Below, piece by piece: positions 7,182 through 16,322 of a stretch of 64,000 bases of DNA; position 1 is the first letter of the stretch; the number at the start of each line of letters is the position of its first letter. Under the pieces are notes generated by a model, which was given only the letters and a program-made list of their open reading frames with translations, searched no databases and was not told the DNA's origin. A program made the position numbers and the translations under genes. The DNA is from Ruminococcaceae bacterium D5 (lineage in GTDB: Bacteria > Bacillota > Clostridia > Oscillospirales > Ruminococcaceae), in NCBI GenBank assembly GCA_900113995.1, contig FORK01000010.1:1-64000 (forward strand), read 5' to 3'.

Positions 7182-8408
7182 ATGGATACAAAGATTGCAA
7201 TCATCGGCTTTGGAACGGTAGGTTCCGGCGTTGCGGAGGTCTTTTACAAAAACCGTCCGGCAATCGAGCGCAAGGCAGGCGCCCGGCTCGACGTCAAGTA
7301 CATCGTGGATATTAAGAGCCTGGAAGGCACCCCTTATGCTGAGAAGTGGACGAAGGATTTCCAGCAGGTTGTCGATGATCCCGAGGTCGGGGTTGTGGTC
7401 GAAACAATCGGAGGCCTTATGCCTGCCTATGATTTTTCCAAGCGTGCGCTGCGCGCCGGAAAGCACGTCGTCACTTCCAACAAAGAGCTGGTCGCCACCC
7501 ATGGCGCGGAGCTTCTGCGCATTGCGGAGGAGCATAACGTCAATTATCTGTTCGAAGCGAGTGTCGGAGGCGGAATTCCGCTGATTCATCCTCTTTACCA
7601 GTGCCTCGGCGCGGGGGATATCACCGAGGTTGCAGGCATCCTCAACGGCACCACCAATTTTATTATGACCCGTATGTTCGAGGACCAGATGTCCTTCGAG
7701 GAGGCGCTCAAGCTGGCGCAGAAGAACGGCTATGCCGAAGCGAATCCGGCGGCCGATGTTGAGGGCAAGGACGCCTGCCGCAAGATCTGCATCCTTTCTT
7801 CGATTGTTTACGGCAAGCATGTCTATCCTGATGAGGTACATACCGAGGGAATCACCAAGATCACTCTGAACGATGTACAGTCCGCTTCCGCCGCCGGATA
7901 TGCAGTCCGTTTGATCGGCAGGGTCAAAAAGGAAAAGTCCGGTCTGATTGCGATGGTCTCTCCGGCGCTGGTTGCCAAATCAAGCCAGCTGGGCAATGTC
8001 TCAGACGTTTTTAATGCGGTTTTGGTGCGCGGCTCCGATCTCGGCGATGTTCTCTTTTATGGGCGCGGCGCGGGCAAATCTCCGACCGCCTCAGCGGTCC
8101 TCTCCGATGTGGTTGACGCAGTGCGCGAGGGAGGACACATTCCCACCCTTGGCTGGGAGGATGCCAACCATGATACCATCGGGGATTACCTTGATGATGT
8201 AACCGGCGTGATGGTCCGCGTGCCCGCCAAAGACGCAAAGGCCGCCGGTGAGCTTTTCGGCGCGAAACGGATGGTCAGCCCCGCTCCGGAAGGCGAGGCC
8301 GCTTTCCTGACCGGGATGCTCTCCGGGCACATGGTGCAGGAGCTCTGTGCGAAGGCCAGGGAAGCGGGGATTGAGGTCCTTTCCGCTCTGCGCGTCCTCG
8401 ACTATTAA
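7182..8408 (+). CDS. hom: Homoserine dehydrogenase
   Basis: Reduces aspartate semialdehyde to homoserine with NAD(P)H, the branch point to threonine and methionine. The 408-residue protein begins with the nucleotide-binding GFGTVGSGV motif (residues 8-16) and carries the catalytic-domain signatures GGGIPLI and NGTTNFIM. The C-terminal 80 residues form a regulatory region that seems a little shorter than the ACT domain of the best-known Gram-positive enzymes. The ATG at 7182 follows AGAGGAAA. It is followed 12 bases later by homoserine kinase, in a clear threonine operon. Confidence 0.93.
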   Translation: MDTKIAIIGFGTVGSGVAEVFYKNRPAIERKAGARLDVKYIVDIKSLEGTPYAEKWTKDFQQVVDDPEVGVVVETIGGLMPAYDFSKRALRAGKHVVTSNKELVATHGAELLRIAEEHNVNYLFEASVGGGIPLIHPLYQCLGAGDITEVAGILNGTTNFIMTRMFEDQMSFEEALKLAQKNGYAEANPAADVEGKDACRKICILSSIVYGKHVYPDEVHTEGITKITLNDVQSASAAGYAVRLIGRVKKEKSGLIAMVSPALVAKSSQLGNVSDVFNAVLVRGSDLGDVLFYGRGAGKSPTASAVLSDVVDAVREGGHIPTLGWEDANHDTIGDYLDDVTGVMVRVPAKDAKAAGELFGAKRMVSPAPEGEAAFLTGMLSGHMVQELCAKAREAGIEVLSALRVLDY

Positions 8409-8420
8409 GGAGGAACTCCC

Positions 8421-9326
8421 TTGATTACCGTCAAAATTCCGGCCACTTCCGCAAACGTCGGTGCGGGCTTCGATTCACTGGGGCTTGCGGTGACCCTCTA
8501 TAACCAGATTCACCTCGAGCTGGCTGAAAAGACCGAAATCATATCGCTCGATCATGTTGAGATTCCCTGTGACGAGACGAATCTTGTCTATACAACGATG
8601 TGCTCACTCTTTGAGCTTTGCGGGCAGAAGATGCCCCCTCTGCGAATTGGTCAGGTCAATCATATCCCGCTTTCGCGCGGACTAGGGAGCAGCTCGGCCT
8701 GCATCATCGGGGGGCTGCTGGCTGCCAACCATATCATGGGCTTTCCGTTCTCGCGCCAGGAGATGATCAATCTTGCCGCCTCAATTGAAGGACACCCTGA
8801 CAACACAACCCCCGCACTGCTCGGCGGGTTCGTGTCCTCGGTATTTGACGGAAAGGAAGTTCATTATGTCCGGCAGGAACTGCATGTCGGCATCCGCTTC
8901 GCGGCCCTGATTCCCAATTTTGAGCTGCGCACCTCGCTGGCGAGAAGCGTGCTTCCCAAGCGGATCAGCCATAAGGATGCGGTTTATAATCTTTCCCGTG
9001 CGGCGCTGATGAGCGCCTCGCTTTCGACCGGCAGCTACCATAACCTGCGGGTCGCCGCCGCCGACCGTCTGCATCAGGATTACCGCCTGCCGCTCATCGA
9101 GGGCGGTGCGCGTGCGATGGCGCTGATGGAAGAAGAGGGCGCCTATTGCTCCTATATCAGCGGTGCGGGTTCAACGCTGATGGCGATGGTTCCCGGCGCC
9201 GACCTGTCCTTTGAACAGCGCGTCTGGCCCCGCCTCTGTGAAGAAGGCTTCGCCGCATGGCGGCTGATGATGCTGGAGGCCGACAACACCGGCGCCATCT
9301 GTGTCGAGAGCATTCCGCTGCATTAA
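8421..9326 (+). CDS. thrB: Homoserine kinase
   Basis: Phosphorylates homoserine on the way to threonine. The 301-residue protein has the GHMP-kinase N-terminus (PATSANVGAGFDSLG) and the ATP-binding motif PLSRGLGSSSA near residue 85, plus the C-terminal SGAGSTLMA segment. Translation starts at a TTG at 8421, directly after AAGGAGG, so the start is well supported. No threonine synthase gene is present in this window; it must be elsewhere. Confidence 0.92.
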   Translation: MITVKIPATSANVGAGFDSLGLAVTLYNQIHLELAEKTEIISLDHVEIPCDETNLVYTTMCSLFELCGQKMPPLRIGQVNHIPLSRGLGSSSACIIGGLLAANHIMGFPFSRQEMINLAASIEGHPDNTTPALLGGFVSSVFDGKEVHYVRQELHVGIRFAALIPNFELRTSLARSVLPKRISHKDAVYNLSRAALMSASLSTGSYHNLRVAAADRLHQDYRLPLIEGGARAMALMEEEGAYCSYISGAGSTLMAMVPGADLSFEQRVWPRLCEEGFAAWRLMMLEADNTGAICVESIPLH

Positions 9327-9395
9327 CTGAATTGATGGGAAGCGGGCGCAGACCCAATTGCCTGAAGCCCCTTCGACAATAAGGAGGAAAACAAC

Positions 9396-10604
9396 TTGGA
9401 TCTGATTGTACAGAAATTCGGCGGCACCTCAGTGGCCAATGCCGAGCGGGTGGAGCATGTCGCCGACCTCATTACCCGTACCTACGACAAGGGGAATAAT
9501 GTCCTCGCCGTTGTATCGGCGCAGGGAAAGTTCACCGATGTGCTGGTCGACAAGGCGAACGAGATTAACCCCAAAGGCTCTCGCCGCGAGATGGACGTTT
9601 TGCTCTCGGCCGGTGAGCAGATTTCGATTGCACTGTTGGCTCTGGCGATTGAGAAAAGGGGATATCCGGTCAAATCGATGCTTGGCTGGCAGGCAGGTTT
9701 TGTGACCGACTCCAACCACTCGAACGCACGGATTCGCCGGATCAACACCGAAAGGGTTCAGAATGAGCTGGCCAAGCGCACAATCATCATCGTTGCCGGC
9801 TTTCAGGGGCTTGACCGCTATGATGACATGACAACCCTCGGGCGCGGCGGCTCGGACACCAGTGCGGTCGCCCTCGCAGCTGCCCTGAACGCGAAGAAAT
9901 GCCAGATTTATACCGATGTTGACGGAGTTTACACTGCTGACCCGCGGATTGTCAAAGGTGCGAAAAAGCTCGACTCGATCAGCTACGATGAAATGCTGGA
10001 GCTGGCAACCCTCGGCGCACAGGTATTGCACAACCGATCGGTTGAGATGGCAAAACGCTACAATGTCGATCTGGAGGTCCTCTCGAGTCTGGAAGACAAG
10101 CCCGGGACCATCATTAAGGAGGAAGCAAATGTGGAAAAGATGATTATCAGCGGTGTCGCCAAGGACACCAATGTTGCGAGAATTTCTCTGCTCGAGCTTA
10201 AGGACCAGCCCGGCATGGCGTTCAGGATCTTCTCTCTGCTTGCCAAGGAAAAGATTAACGTTGATATCATTCTTCAGTCTGTCGGGCGCGACGGCACCAA
10301 GGATATTACCTTTACTGTCGCCAAGGAAAACGCTGATCATGCCGTCGAAATCCTCAGCAAGAGCAAGGAGCAGATCGGCTGCAAGGCGGTCCTCTGCGAC
10401 AAGGAGGTCGCCAAGGTTTCTATCGTCGGCGCAGGTATGGAGTCGAATCCCGGCGTGGCATGCAAGCTCTTTGACGCACTGGCACAAGCCAATATCAACA
10501 TCGATATGGTTTCGACCAGCGAGATTAAAATTTCGGTGCTGATTCACATCGATGATGCCCAGCGCGCCGTGGCTGCAATTCACGACAAGTTTTATAACGA
10601 CTGA
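9396..10604 (+). CDS. lysC: Aspartate kinase
   Basis: Phosphorylates aspartate, the first step of the lysine, threonine and methionine pathway. The 402-residue monofunctional enzyme starts with the KFGGTSVA motif (residues 7-14), has the catalytic GRGGSDTSAVAL segment and ends in two tandem ACT domains (about 265-400) that usually bind lysine or threonine. The start is TTG at 9396 after AAGGAGG. It closes the ACT-hom-thrB-lysC unit and is followed by a strong hairpin at 10626-10660. Confidence 0.93.
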   Translation: MDLIVQKFGGTSVANAERVEHVADLITRTYDKGNNVLAVVSAQGKFTDVLVDKANEINPKGSRREMDVLLSAGEQISIALLALAIEKRGYPVKSMLGWQAGFVTDSNHSNARIRRINTERVQNELAKRTIIIVAGFQGLDRYDDMTTLGRGGSDTSAVALAAALNAKKCQIYTDVDGVYTADPRIVKGAKKLDSISYDEMLELATLGAQVLHNRSVEMAKRYNVDLEVLSSLEDKPGTIIKEEANVEKMIISGVAKDTNVARISLLELKDQPGMAFRIFSLLAKEKINVDIILQSVGRDGTKDITFTVAKENADHAVEILSKSKEQIGCKAVLCDKEVAKVSIVGAGMESNPGVACKLFDALAQANINIDMVSTSEIKISVLIHIDDAQRAVAAIHDKFYND

Positions 10605-10625
10605 TTTGTGGGGGATTTTCCCTGC

Positions 10626-10660
10626 GTAAAGGCCGCGCCTGAAATAGACGCGGCCTTTAC
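10626..10660 (+). terminator. Terminator after aspartate kinase
   Basis: Arms GTAAAGGCCGCG (10626-10637) and CGCGGCCTTTAC (10649-10660) pair perfectly over 12 bases around an 11-base loop. The T run is short, but position and strength fit transcription termination of the threonine operon. Confidence 0.7.
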
Positions 10661-10930
10661 TTATCGCTTTGGCGAAGGGGAAGAGTTAAGCGCAGAAAAC
10701 AGAAACGCCCTTTCAAAAGCGGGAGGCAGTTATACCGCTGTTGCCTTGAACAAAGGGAAGGCCGGCATTTTCGGGCACCGTCCGGTGCTTCGGCCTTATG
10801 GACCGCGCGTCGTACTACCGTCTCTCGAGCAAGATCATGACTCAAAAATGATTTGCAAAAAGGAGGTATTCTTTTGTAATTTGTGCTATACTGAAAAAAA
10901 CAAAACGACCATTCGACAGGGAGAGATGTT
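10661..10930. other. Gap with no recognised gene
   Basis: Contains a small hairpin around 10775-10795 and TATACT near 10888 that could be the -10 box of the NYN gene (no good -35). Nothing else recognised. Confidence 0.4.
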
Positions 10931-11764
10931 ATGGCCAGTGATCAGAGATTTGCAGTATTGATTGATGCTGACAATGTTTCCGACAAATATATTAAGATTA
11001 TCCTTGATGAGATCTCCAACGATGGAATTGCGACCTATAAACGAATTTATGGGGATTGGACGAAGCCGGCGCTGACCTCCTGGAAGAATGTTCTGCTTGA
11101 TAATTCGATTCTGCCGATCCAGCAGTACAATTACACAACCGGAAAGAATTCGACCGATTCGGCGATGATTATCGATGCCATGGATATCCTTTATTCGGGG
11201 AAGGTCGATGGATTTTGCATTGTGTCCTCCGACAGTGATTTTACCCGGCTGGCGGCCAGACTGCGGGAATCCGGGATGATAGTGGTCGGTATGGGAGAAA
11301 GAAAAACCCCAAAGTCTTTTATTTCGGCCTGTAACCGTTTCAAGTACCTTGATATTCTTGCCGCGGCCGAGCAGCAGCCCGCGTGCGAACCGGAAGTACC
11401 GGCGGCAAAGCCGGAAAAGGCCGCTTCAAAGCCGGCGGCTGAAAAAAGCACCGCGGCAAAAATGGAAAGAACAGATCTGAAATCTGTGCCTCCGGCAAGA
11501 ATCGAAGAAGTACAGCCGCAGACCGACCTGACAACCATTCGTTCGGCGCTCAGAACAATTGTGGCGGAAAACTCCGATGAGGATGATTGGATTTTGATCG
11601 CGCGAATCGGGAACCTGCTTGGCAAACGGTATCCGGATTTTGACGTACGGAATTTTGGCTTTTCCAAGCTTACTCCGTTTCTGGAATCCCTCGATTTGTT
11701 TCATGTCAAAACCAGACCCGCAATCAATGGAAACGGCAAACTGATCTATGTCAAGCTAAAATAG
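10931..11764 (+). CDS. NYN domain and OST-HTH protein
   Basis: A 277-residue protein with an N-terminal NYN (PIN-like) nuclease fold and a C-terminal OST-HTH/LOTUS-like domain. The acidic catalytic positions are visible in LIDADNV (10-16), TDSAMIIDAMD (about 75-85) and SSDSDFTRL (about 97-105). An alanine/lysine/proline-rich linker separates the domains. Such proteins are thought to cleave or bind RNA, MARF1/limkain-b1 style; bacterial functions are mostly unknown. It is a single-gene unit: terminators lie on both sides. GGGAGAG precedes the ATG. Confidence 0.82.
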   Translation: MASDQRFAVLIDADNVSDKYIKIILDEISNDGIATYKRIYGDWTKPALTSWKNVLLDNSILPIQQYNYTTGKNSTDSAMIIDAMDILYSGKVDGFCIVSSDSDFTRLAARLRESGMIVVGMGERKTPKSFISACNRFKYLDILAAAEQQPACEPEVPAAKPEKAASKPAAEKSTAAKMERTDLKSVPPARIEEVQPQTDLTTIRSALRTIVAENSDEDDWILIARIGNLLGKRYPDFDVRNFGFSKLTPFLESLDLFHVKTRPAINGNGKLIYVKLK

Positions 11765-11840
11765 CGGCTGTATGCAGAGAAAACGGCACCGTGCGGATAC
11801 AGGGGCAATTTTATTTTTTGTTATGAAGCAAATAAAAGAA

Positions 11841-11864
11841 GACCCGCTTTGAACAAAGCGGGTC
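11841..11864. terminator. Probable terminator after NYN gene
   Basis: GACCCGCTTT and AAAGCGGGTC form a 10-base stem with a 4-base loop, about 75 bases after the NYN stop. The best T-rich stretch is on the reverse strand, so it may work in either direction. Confidence 0.5.
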
Positions 11865-11932
11865 AATTTCTAATCCGGATACATACGGTCGCGAAAAAGA
11901 ACGGAAATTTTCATCTTTTTTTTGCGTCCCTC

Positions 11933-11961
11933 TTGCAAAACGATAAGAATGATGATATAAT
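11933..11961 (+). promoter_or_regulatory. tRNA-Ala promoter
   Basis: TTGCAA, 17 bases, then a perfect TATAAT, ending 28 bases before the tRNA. Typical of stable RNA promoters. Confidence 0.8.
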
Positions 11962-11989
11962 AATTCACGTTGTCACAACTTATCTGTTT

Positions 11990-12065
11990 GGGGGCGTAGC
12001 TCAGCTGGGAGAGCGCACGGTTCGCATCCGTGAGGTCGAGAGTTCGATCCTCTTCGTCTCCACCA
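11990..12065 (+). tRNA. tRNA-Ala (anticodon CGC)
   Basis: A complete cloverleaf can be drawn: 7-base acceptor stem, D stem GCTC/GAGC, anticodon stem CACGG/CCGTG with loop TTCGCAT, T stem GAGAG/CTCTT and encoded CCA. The anticodon CGC reads GCG. It has its own promoter and terminator and is not part of an rRNA operon. Confidence 0.95.
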
Positions 12066-12067
12066 AA

Positions 12068-12101
12068 AGAGTCTGTAAACTTCGGTTTGCAGACTCTTTT
12101 T
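12068..12101 (+). terminator. tRNA-Ala terminator
   Basis: A stem of about 13 base pairs (AGAGTCTG.../...CAGACTCT) closed by a TTCG loop and followed by TTTTT. Classical intrinsic terminator. Confidence 0.85.
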
Positions 12102-12135
12102 CGTCCCAGAAAAATATGTGAATCGGGGGAATCAA

Positions 12136-12654
12136 ATGCCTTTTTCCATTATAACAGGTGATATTACCAAACAGCATTCGGATGCCATTGTCAATGCAGC
12201 AAACACCTCGCTGCTGGGCGGCGGAGGAGTGGACGGCGCAATCCATCGCGCGGCTGGTCCGGAACTTCTTGCTGAATGCAGAACCTTGAATGGCTGCCGG
12301 ACGGGAGAAGCAAAGATTACCCTGGGGTACCGGCTGCCCGCAAAATACGTGATTCATACACCGGGACCGATCTGGCGCGGCGGCGGCGCAGGAGAAGAAC
12401 GGTTGTTGGAGAGCTGCTACCTCTCCTGTTTGATGCTGGCGGAGCGGAACGGGTGCCGAACGCTGGATTTCCCATCTATTTCTACTGGCGTGTACCATTT
12501 TCCTCTTGATCGGGCGGCAAAAATTGCAGTGGAAACGATCTGCGGCTATTTGAAAGAGCATTCTGGACTGGAACGTGTCCGTATGGTTTGCTTTGATCCA
12601 CGGACAGAACAAGCTTATGCGGCTGCACTTCAAGAATATCAAGGGATGCAATAG
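12136..12654 (+). CDS. Macro domain ADP-ribose hydrolase
   Basis: A 172-residue stand-alone macro domain. The [18 protein letters not shown] segment near residue 22 and the [11 protein letters not shown] loop near 115 form the ADP-ribose pocket of the MacroD/YmdB type. These enzymes hydrolyse O-acetyl-ADP-ribose or remove ADP-ribose from proteins. I use the ATG at 12136 with GGGGGA upstream; a GTG at 12118 is the alternative. No ADP-ribosyltransferase or sirtuin is next to it, so it is probably housekeeping rather than half of a toxin-antitoxin pair. Confidence 0.88.
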   Translation: MPFSIITGDITKQHSDAIVNAANTSLLGGGGVDGAIHRAAGPELLAECRTLNGCRTGEAKITLGYRLPAKYVIHTPGPIWRGGGAGEERLLESCYLSCLMLAERNGCRTLDFPSISTGVYHFPLDRAAKIAVETICGYLKEHSGLERVRMVCFDPRTEQAYAAALQEYQGMQ

Positions 12655-12882
12655 CTGTGCCAAAGGAATAACCTGAAAACTTTTGCGCAGTCTATAGATA
12701 ACAATGCAATAAATATGCCAGCTTGCCACACTATAACATCGAGAGTGGCAGCAGCAGAATCTGGAATAAAGTCAGGAAGAGCCTTGCCGGGATCCTTCAC
12801 TTATCCAATCTGTGATACCGCTTTTTTATTCGGACAGAAGATCAGCGGCCGAGGAGCCGCGGAAGAAATGGAGAACACAAAG

Positions 12883-13443
12883 ATGAAAAAGATTATAGCC
12901 ATTGTCCTTGCAGCTCTTTCAGTAGTTGCTTTTGCGGCCTGCGGAAAAAAAGACGATGCCCCCAAACCCGGCACCCTCAAGGAGGGGGAAACGATCGAGT
13001 CTGTGCTTGAGGCGGTAGATGCAAAGTTTTCCGACCGGTACGGTTCTGATTATGCCGCCGTGGCAATGGGGATGCCGGTAGACGATGCCTATCTCTCGGA
13101 TTTTCTTGAGCTGGACAGCAGCGCCTATGATGAGTATGCGGGGAATGTATCGATGTCGATGACAAACTCTGACGCATTCTTTGTCATCAAGGCAAAGGAA
13201 GGCCAGGTTGAGGCGGTTCAGCAGGCTTTGGAAAAGCACCTTTCAGACCTCAAGGCGCAATATGAGTTCTACCCGGTCAGCGGCTCCTACGACCGCGCAA
13301 TGGCGGGAGAAGTTTATGTCAAAGGCGACTATGTTTTCCTGATCGTAGTCGGCGTACTGGAGGACATGGACGAGGAAGCGCCTGACTTCTCTGATGATGT
13401 GCAGATGACCAAGGAGACAATTGACAGCTTCTTTAACGACTAA
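12883..13443 (+). CDS. DUF4358-like lipoprotein
   Basis: A 186-residue secreted lipoprotein: MKK, a hydrophobic stretch and the lipobox FAAC, with C20 as the lipidation site. The mature part is acidic and resembles DUF4358 proteins, which are often encoded next to MBOAT O-acyltransferases and DHHW proteins, as here. A role in cell-surface glycan modification is inferred from that context. The ATG at 12883 is preferred over 12868 because it places the signal peptide at the N-terminus and has GGAG upstream. A strong terminator separates it from the MBOAT gene, so co-transcription is uncertain. Confidence 0.65.
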   Translation: MKKIIAIVLAALSVVAFAACGKKDDAPKPGTLKEGETIESVLEAVDAKFSDRYGSDYAAVAMGMPVDDAYLSDFLELDSSAYDEYAGNVSMSMTNSDAFFVIKAKEGQVEAVQQALEKHLSDLKAQYEFYPVSGSYDRAMAGEVYVKGDYVFLIVVGVLEDMDEEAPDFSDDVQMTKETIDSFFND

Positions 13444-13510
13444 TTAATACTTGCCGTTTCCCTTGATTTATGGTACCGTATTAGTCGGATTTGCGTACCG
13501 GCTCAAGGCA

Positions 13511-13548
13511 AAAGGCCCCCGCAGCCGTAACTCTGCGGGGGCCTTTTT
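13511..13548 (+). terminator. Terminator after DUF4358-like gene
   Basis: AAAGGCCCCCGCAG/CTGCGGGGGCCTTT form a 14-base stem followed by TTTTT. Strong intrinsic terminator; the MBOAT gene begins 25 bases later. Confidence 0.85.
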
Positions 13549-13572
13549 GTGAATAATTAACGGGAGGCCGCC

Positions 13573-14949
13573 ATGGTTTTTTCAAGTATCCTGTTCCTGT
13601 TCTATTTTATGCCTGCGGCATTTTTATTATACTATCTGGCACCGCGCCCGGCGAAGAATGCAACGCTGCTGGTTTTGAGCCTGATTTTTTACGCATGGGG
13701 AGAGATTCGTTATCTTCCCATCATGTTGGCTTCAATCCTTGTCGATTATGCGGCCTCCAACATGATTGAACGCAGCGGCTCACACCAGGGAAAGCGCCGC
13801 TTCTGGCTGCTCGTTTCGGTTGCCTTTAATCTCGGAATGCTGGGATTTTTTAAATATGCGGGATTTTTTGCCTCCAATCTCAATGCGCTGACCGGACTTT
13901 CGATTCCGGTGCTTTCCTTGACTCTGCCGCTTGGAATCAGCTTTTATACATTCCAAACGATGTCTTATACCATTGATGTTTATCGCGGACAGGTCAAACC
14001 GGAACATAATATCATTGATTTTGGCGCCTTTGTTGTACTTTTCCCGCAGTTGATCGCAGGCCCCATTGTCCGTTATACCGATATTCGCCGGGAACTTCGG
14101 GATCGCCGGATGAATCTGGATCAAATTTCTCTTGGGGTGCGAACCTTTATTCTCGGCCTTGCAAGCAAGGTGCTGATTGCCAACAATGTCGGCGCGCTCT
14201 GGACCGAGACCGAACAGATTGGCTTTGCAGGACTTTCCACTGCACAGGCGTGGCTCGCGATTCTCGCGTTCAGCCTTCAGATCTATTTTGACTTTTCGGG
14301 TTATTCACTGATGGCGATTGGCCTCGGAAGGATGCTCGGGTTTGAATTCCCCAAGAATTTTGATTTTCCCTATATCTCCAAAAGCATGACTGAGTTTTGG
14401 AGAAGGTGGCACATGACGCTGGGAAGCTGGTTCCGGGAGTATCTTTATATTCCACTGGGCGGCAACCGCCGTGGGGCGGTCCGCACTGTGCTGAATCTCT
14501 TTTTTGTCTGGGCTGCGACCGGGCTGTGGCACGGCGCTTCTTGGAATTTTGTGATTTGGGGCCTTCTGTTCTTTGTGCTGCTGATGATGGAAAAGGGGTT
14601 TTTCAAAAGTTTTCTCGATCACCATCCGGTCTGGGCCAGAATTTATATGGTTCCTCTGATTATGATGAGCTGGGCGATTTTTGCGATTACCGATTTTTCT
14701 CAAATGGGAGTATTCTTTTCCCGGCTGATCGGCGGCTATGCCGGGAGTGACTGGGTTTACTCGCTGCGCAACTACGGTGTGACCTTTGCCCTCGGCATTC
14801 TCTTTTCCACACCGGCGCTCAAGGGGACGCTGGAGCGTCTGGAGCGCAGCCGGATCGCTTCGGTTTTAATTTACGGATTCCTTACGGTGGTTTCGGTTGC
14901 CTATTTGGTGGATGCCACCTATAATCCGTTTTTGTATTTTCGGTTTTGA
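13573..14949 (+). CDS. MBOAT family O-acyltransferase (AlgI/DltB-like)
   Basis: A 458-residue polytopic membrane protein with about ten hydrophobic segments. The family signature YFDFSGYSLMAIGLGRMLG and the region WRRWHMTLGSWFREYLYIPLGG, followed by the catalytic histidine in TGLWHGASWNF, identify an AlgI-type MBOAT. These enzymes transfer acetyl groups across the membrane to exopolysaccharide or cell-wall glycans. The next gene, 12 bases on, encodes a DHHW protein, the usual partner that acts on the outside. GGGAGG precedes the ATG. Confidence 0.9.
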   Translation: MVFSSILFLFYFMPAAFLLYYLAPRPAKNATLLVLSLIFYAWGEIRYLPIMLASILVDYAASNMIERSGSHQGKRRFWLLVSVAFNLGMLGFFKYAGFFASNLNALTGLSIPVLSLTLPLGISFYTFQTMSYTIDVYRGQVKPEHNIIDFGAFVVLFPQLIAGPIVRYTDIRRELRDRRMNLDQISLGVRTFILGLASKVLIANNVGALWTETEQIGFAGLSTAQAWLAILAFSLQIYFDFSGYSLMAIGLGRMLGFEFPKNFDFPYISKSMTEFWRRWHMTLGSWFREYLYIPLGGNRRGAVRTVLNLFFVWAATGLWHGASWNFVIWGLLFFVLLMMEKGFFKSFLDHHPVWARIYMVPLIMMSWAIFAITDFSQMGVFFSRLIGGYAGSDWVYSLRNYGVTFALGILFSTPALKGTLERLERSRIASVLIYGFLTVVSVAYLVDATYNPFLYFRF

Positions 14950-14961
14950 GGAGGAAATGGG

Positions 14962-16086
14962 ATGAAAAAACTTTTGCAGTATCCGGTGACCGTTCTGTTT
15001 TTCCTCTTCCTTTTTGGCTTTTCTCTCACTAATTTTTTGACCCCATCCAAAGCTTTTTCCGAGCTGGAGAATAAATATTTGGCGCAGCGTCCCGCCTTCA
15101 GCTGGAAGGCGCTGCTCGACAGCAGTGACAAGGGCTTTGCTCAGAAGTTTGAAAAGTACGTGAATGAACAGTTCCCGCTGCGGGACGGCTGGATTTCTCT
15201 GAAATCACGAGCTGAATCCGCCCTTGGAAAGATCGAAAACAATGGAATCGTCTACGGACGGGATGGCTATCTCTTCGATAAATACCGCAGCTATGATGCC
15301 GGGCGGCTCGAAAAGAATTTGGGCCTGCTTGAACGCTTTGCAGAGAAAACCCCCGGCCTTGACCGCACTCTGATGGTGATTCCGGCTTCCTACAATCTCC
15401 TGACCGACAAGCTGCCGGAGGGACTCGGAAACATCGACCAAATCAGGGAGATTGAAGCGGTTTATGAACGGGCGCGGCAAAGCGGCTATCGGACGGTTGA
15501 CGCCGCCGCGGCGCTGATGACTCACGCGCGGGAAGAGATTTATTACCGCACCGACCACCATTGGACGACCGATGGGGCATGGTATGGCTATGAAGCTTTT
15601 GCCGCGGCTGTTGGGCGGCAGGCAGTACGGCCGGATTCCGCGCTGCGCCGCACGTCCGAGGGCTTTTGGGGGACCTATTTCAGCAAGGCGAAAAAGTATA
15701 ATGCTGCCCCGGACACTTTGGTGTGGTATGATCTTCCGGTGGATTCCGTAACCATTGACGGCTCCGATGTCAACGGAATGTACGATCTTTCACAGCTGGA
15801 GAAGCGCGACCGTTATGCAATGTTTCTGCATGCCAACAATGGGGTGACAGTCCTCCAAAACAGCGGCGCACCAGAGGGCAGCATCCTTGTGATCAAGGAT
15901 TCCTATGCCAACTGCTTTGTTCCGTTTTTAACCCAGAGCTACTCCAAGGTTGTGGTTGTCGATCTGCGCTCGATGCCAAAGGGCTTGGCCGAACTGATCC
16001 ATTCTGAAAAAATTGAAGAGATTCTGGTGCTTTATAGCTTCGAAAATCTCGCCAGCGACAGCAATTTCCCGCGCCTTCTCTACTGA
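14962..16086 (+). CDS. DHHW family protein (AlgJ/AlgX-like)
   Basis: A 374-residue protein with an N-terminal membrane anchor (residues about 7-27) and an extracytoplasmic SGNH-hydrolase-like domain. The family-defining DHHWT motif is near residue 197, and a candidate serine lies in VIKDSYANCFVPF near residue 312. In AlgJ/AlgX-type systems this protein completes acetylation of an exported polysaccharide with the MBOAT partner. It follows the MBOAT gene after 12 bases with GAGGAGG as ribosome site. A strong terminator ends the unit. Confidence 0.85.
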   Translation: MKKLLQYPVTVLFFLFLFGFSLTNFLTPSKAFSELENKYLAQRPAFSWKALLDSSDKGFAQKFEKYVNEQFPLRDGWISLKSRAESALGKIENNGIVYGRDGYLFDKYRSYDAGRLEKNLGLLERFAEKTPGLDRTLMVIPASYNLLTDKLPEGLGNIDQIREIEAVYERARQSGYRTVDAAAALMTHAREEIYYRTDHHWTTDGAWYGYEAFAAAVGRQAVRPDSALRRTSEGFWGTYFSKAKKYNAAPDTLVWYDLPVDSVTIDGSDVNGMYDLSQLEKRDRYAMFLHANNGVTVLQNSGAPEGSILVIKDSYANCFVPFLTQSYSKVVVVDLRSMPKGLAELIHSEKIEEILVLYSFENLASDSNFPRLLY

Positions 16087-16093
16087 ACTCTGT

Positions 16094-16134
16094 AAAAGGA
16101 AATACCTCCGGTTTTGCCGGAGGTATTTCCTTTT
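16094..16134 (+). terminator. Terminator after MBOAT-DHHW unit
   Basis: An 18-base perfect stem (16094-16111 with 16117-16134) and a 5-base loop, right after the DHHW stop codon. Confidence 0.85.
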
Positions 16135-16242
16135 GGGAACTCCTTTGCTTTTTGGATATCAAAGCCTGATAAGCACCAATCTGTTATGGCTGTTATGGCT
16201 GCATCACCGGCAGCAGCATTTACTTACCCAGTGAGTGCCTTC

Positions 16243-16275
16243 AAAAGGCCGCAAAGCTTTGTTTTGCGGCCTTTT
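16243..16275. terminator. Bidirectional hairpin terminator
   Basis: AAAAGGCCGCAAA and TTTGCGGCCTTTT pair perfectly over 13 bases; T runs exist on both strands. It lies just beyond the 3' end of the broken HMG-CoA lyase gene on the reverse strand and was probably its terminator. Confidence 0.65.
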
Positions 16276-16322
16276 CTGTGAAATGCAGGAGCTTACGATT
16301 TTGCCTTAACCTGATTTTTGAT

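Noticed and set aside
9429-10583. 384-codon reverse frame over aspartate kinase
   Set aside because: The forward strand encodes an unmistakable aspartate kinase; the reverse frame has no family features.
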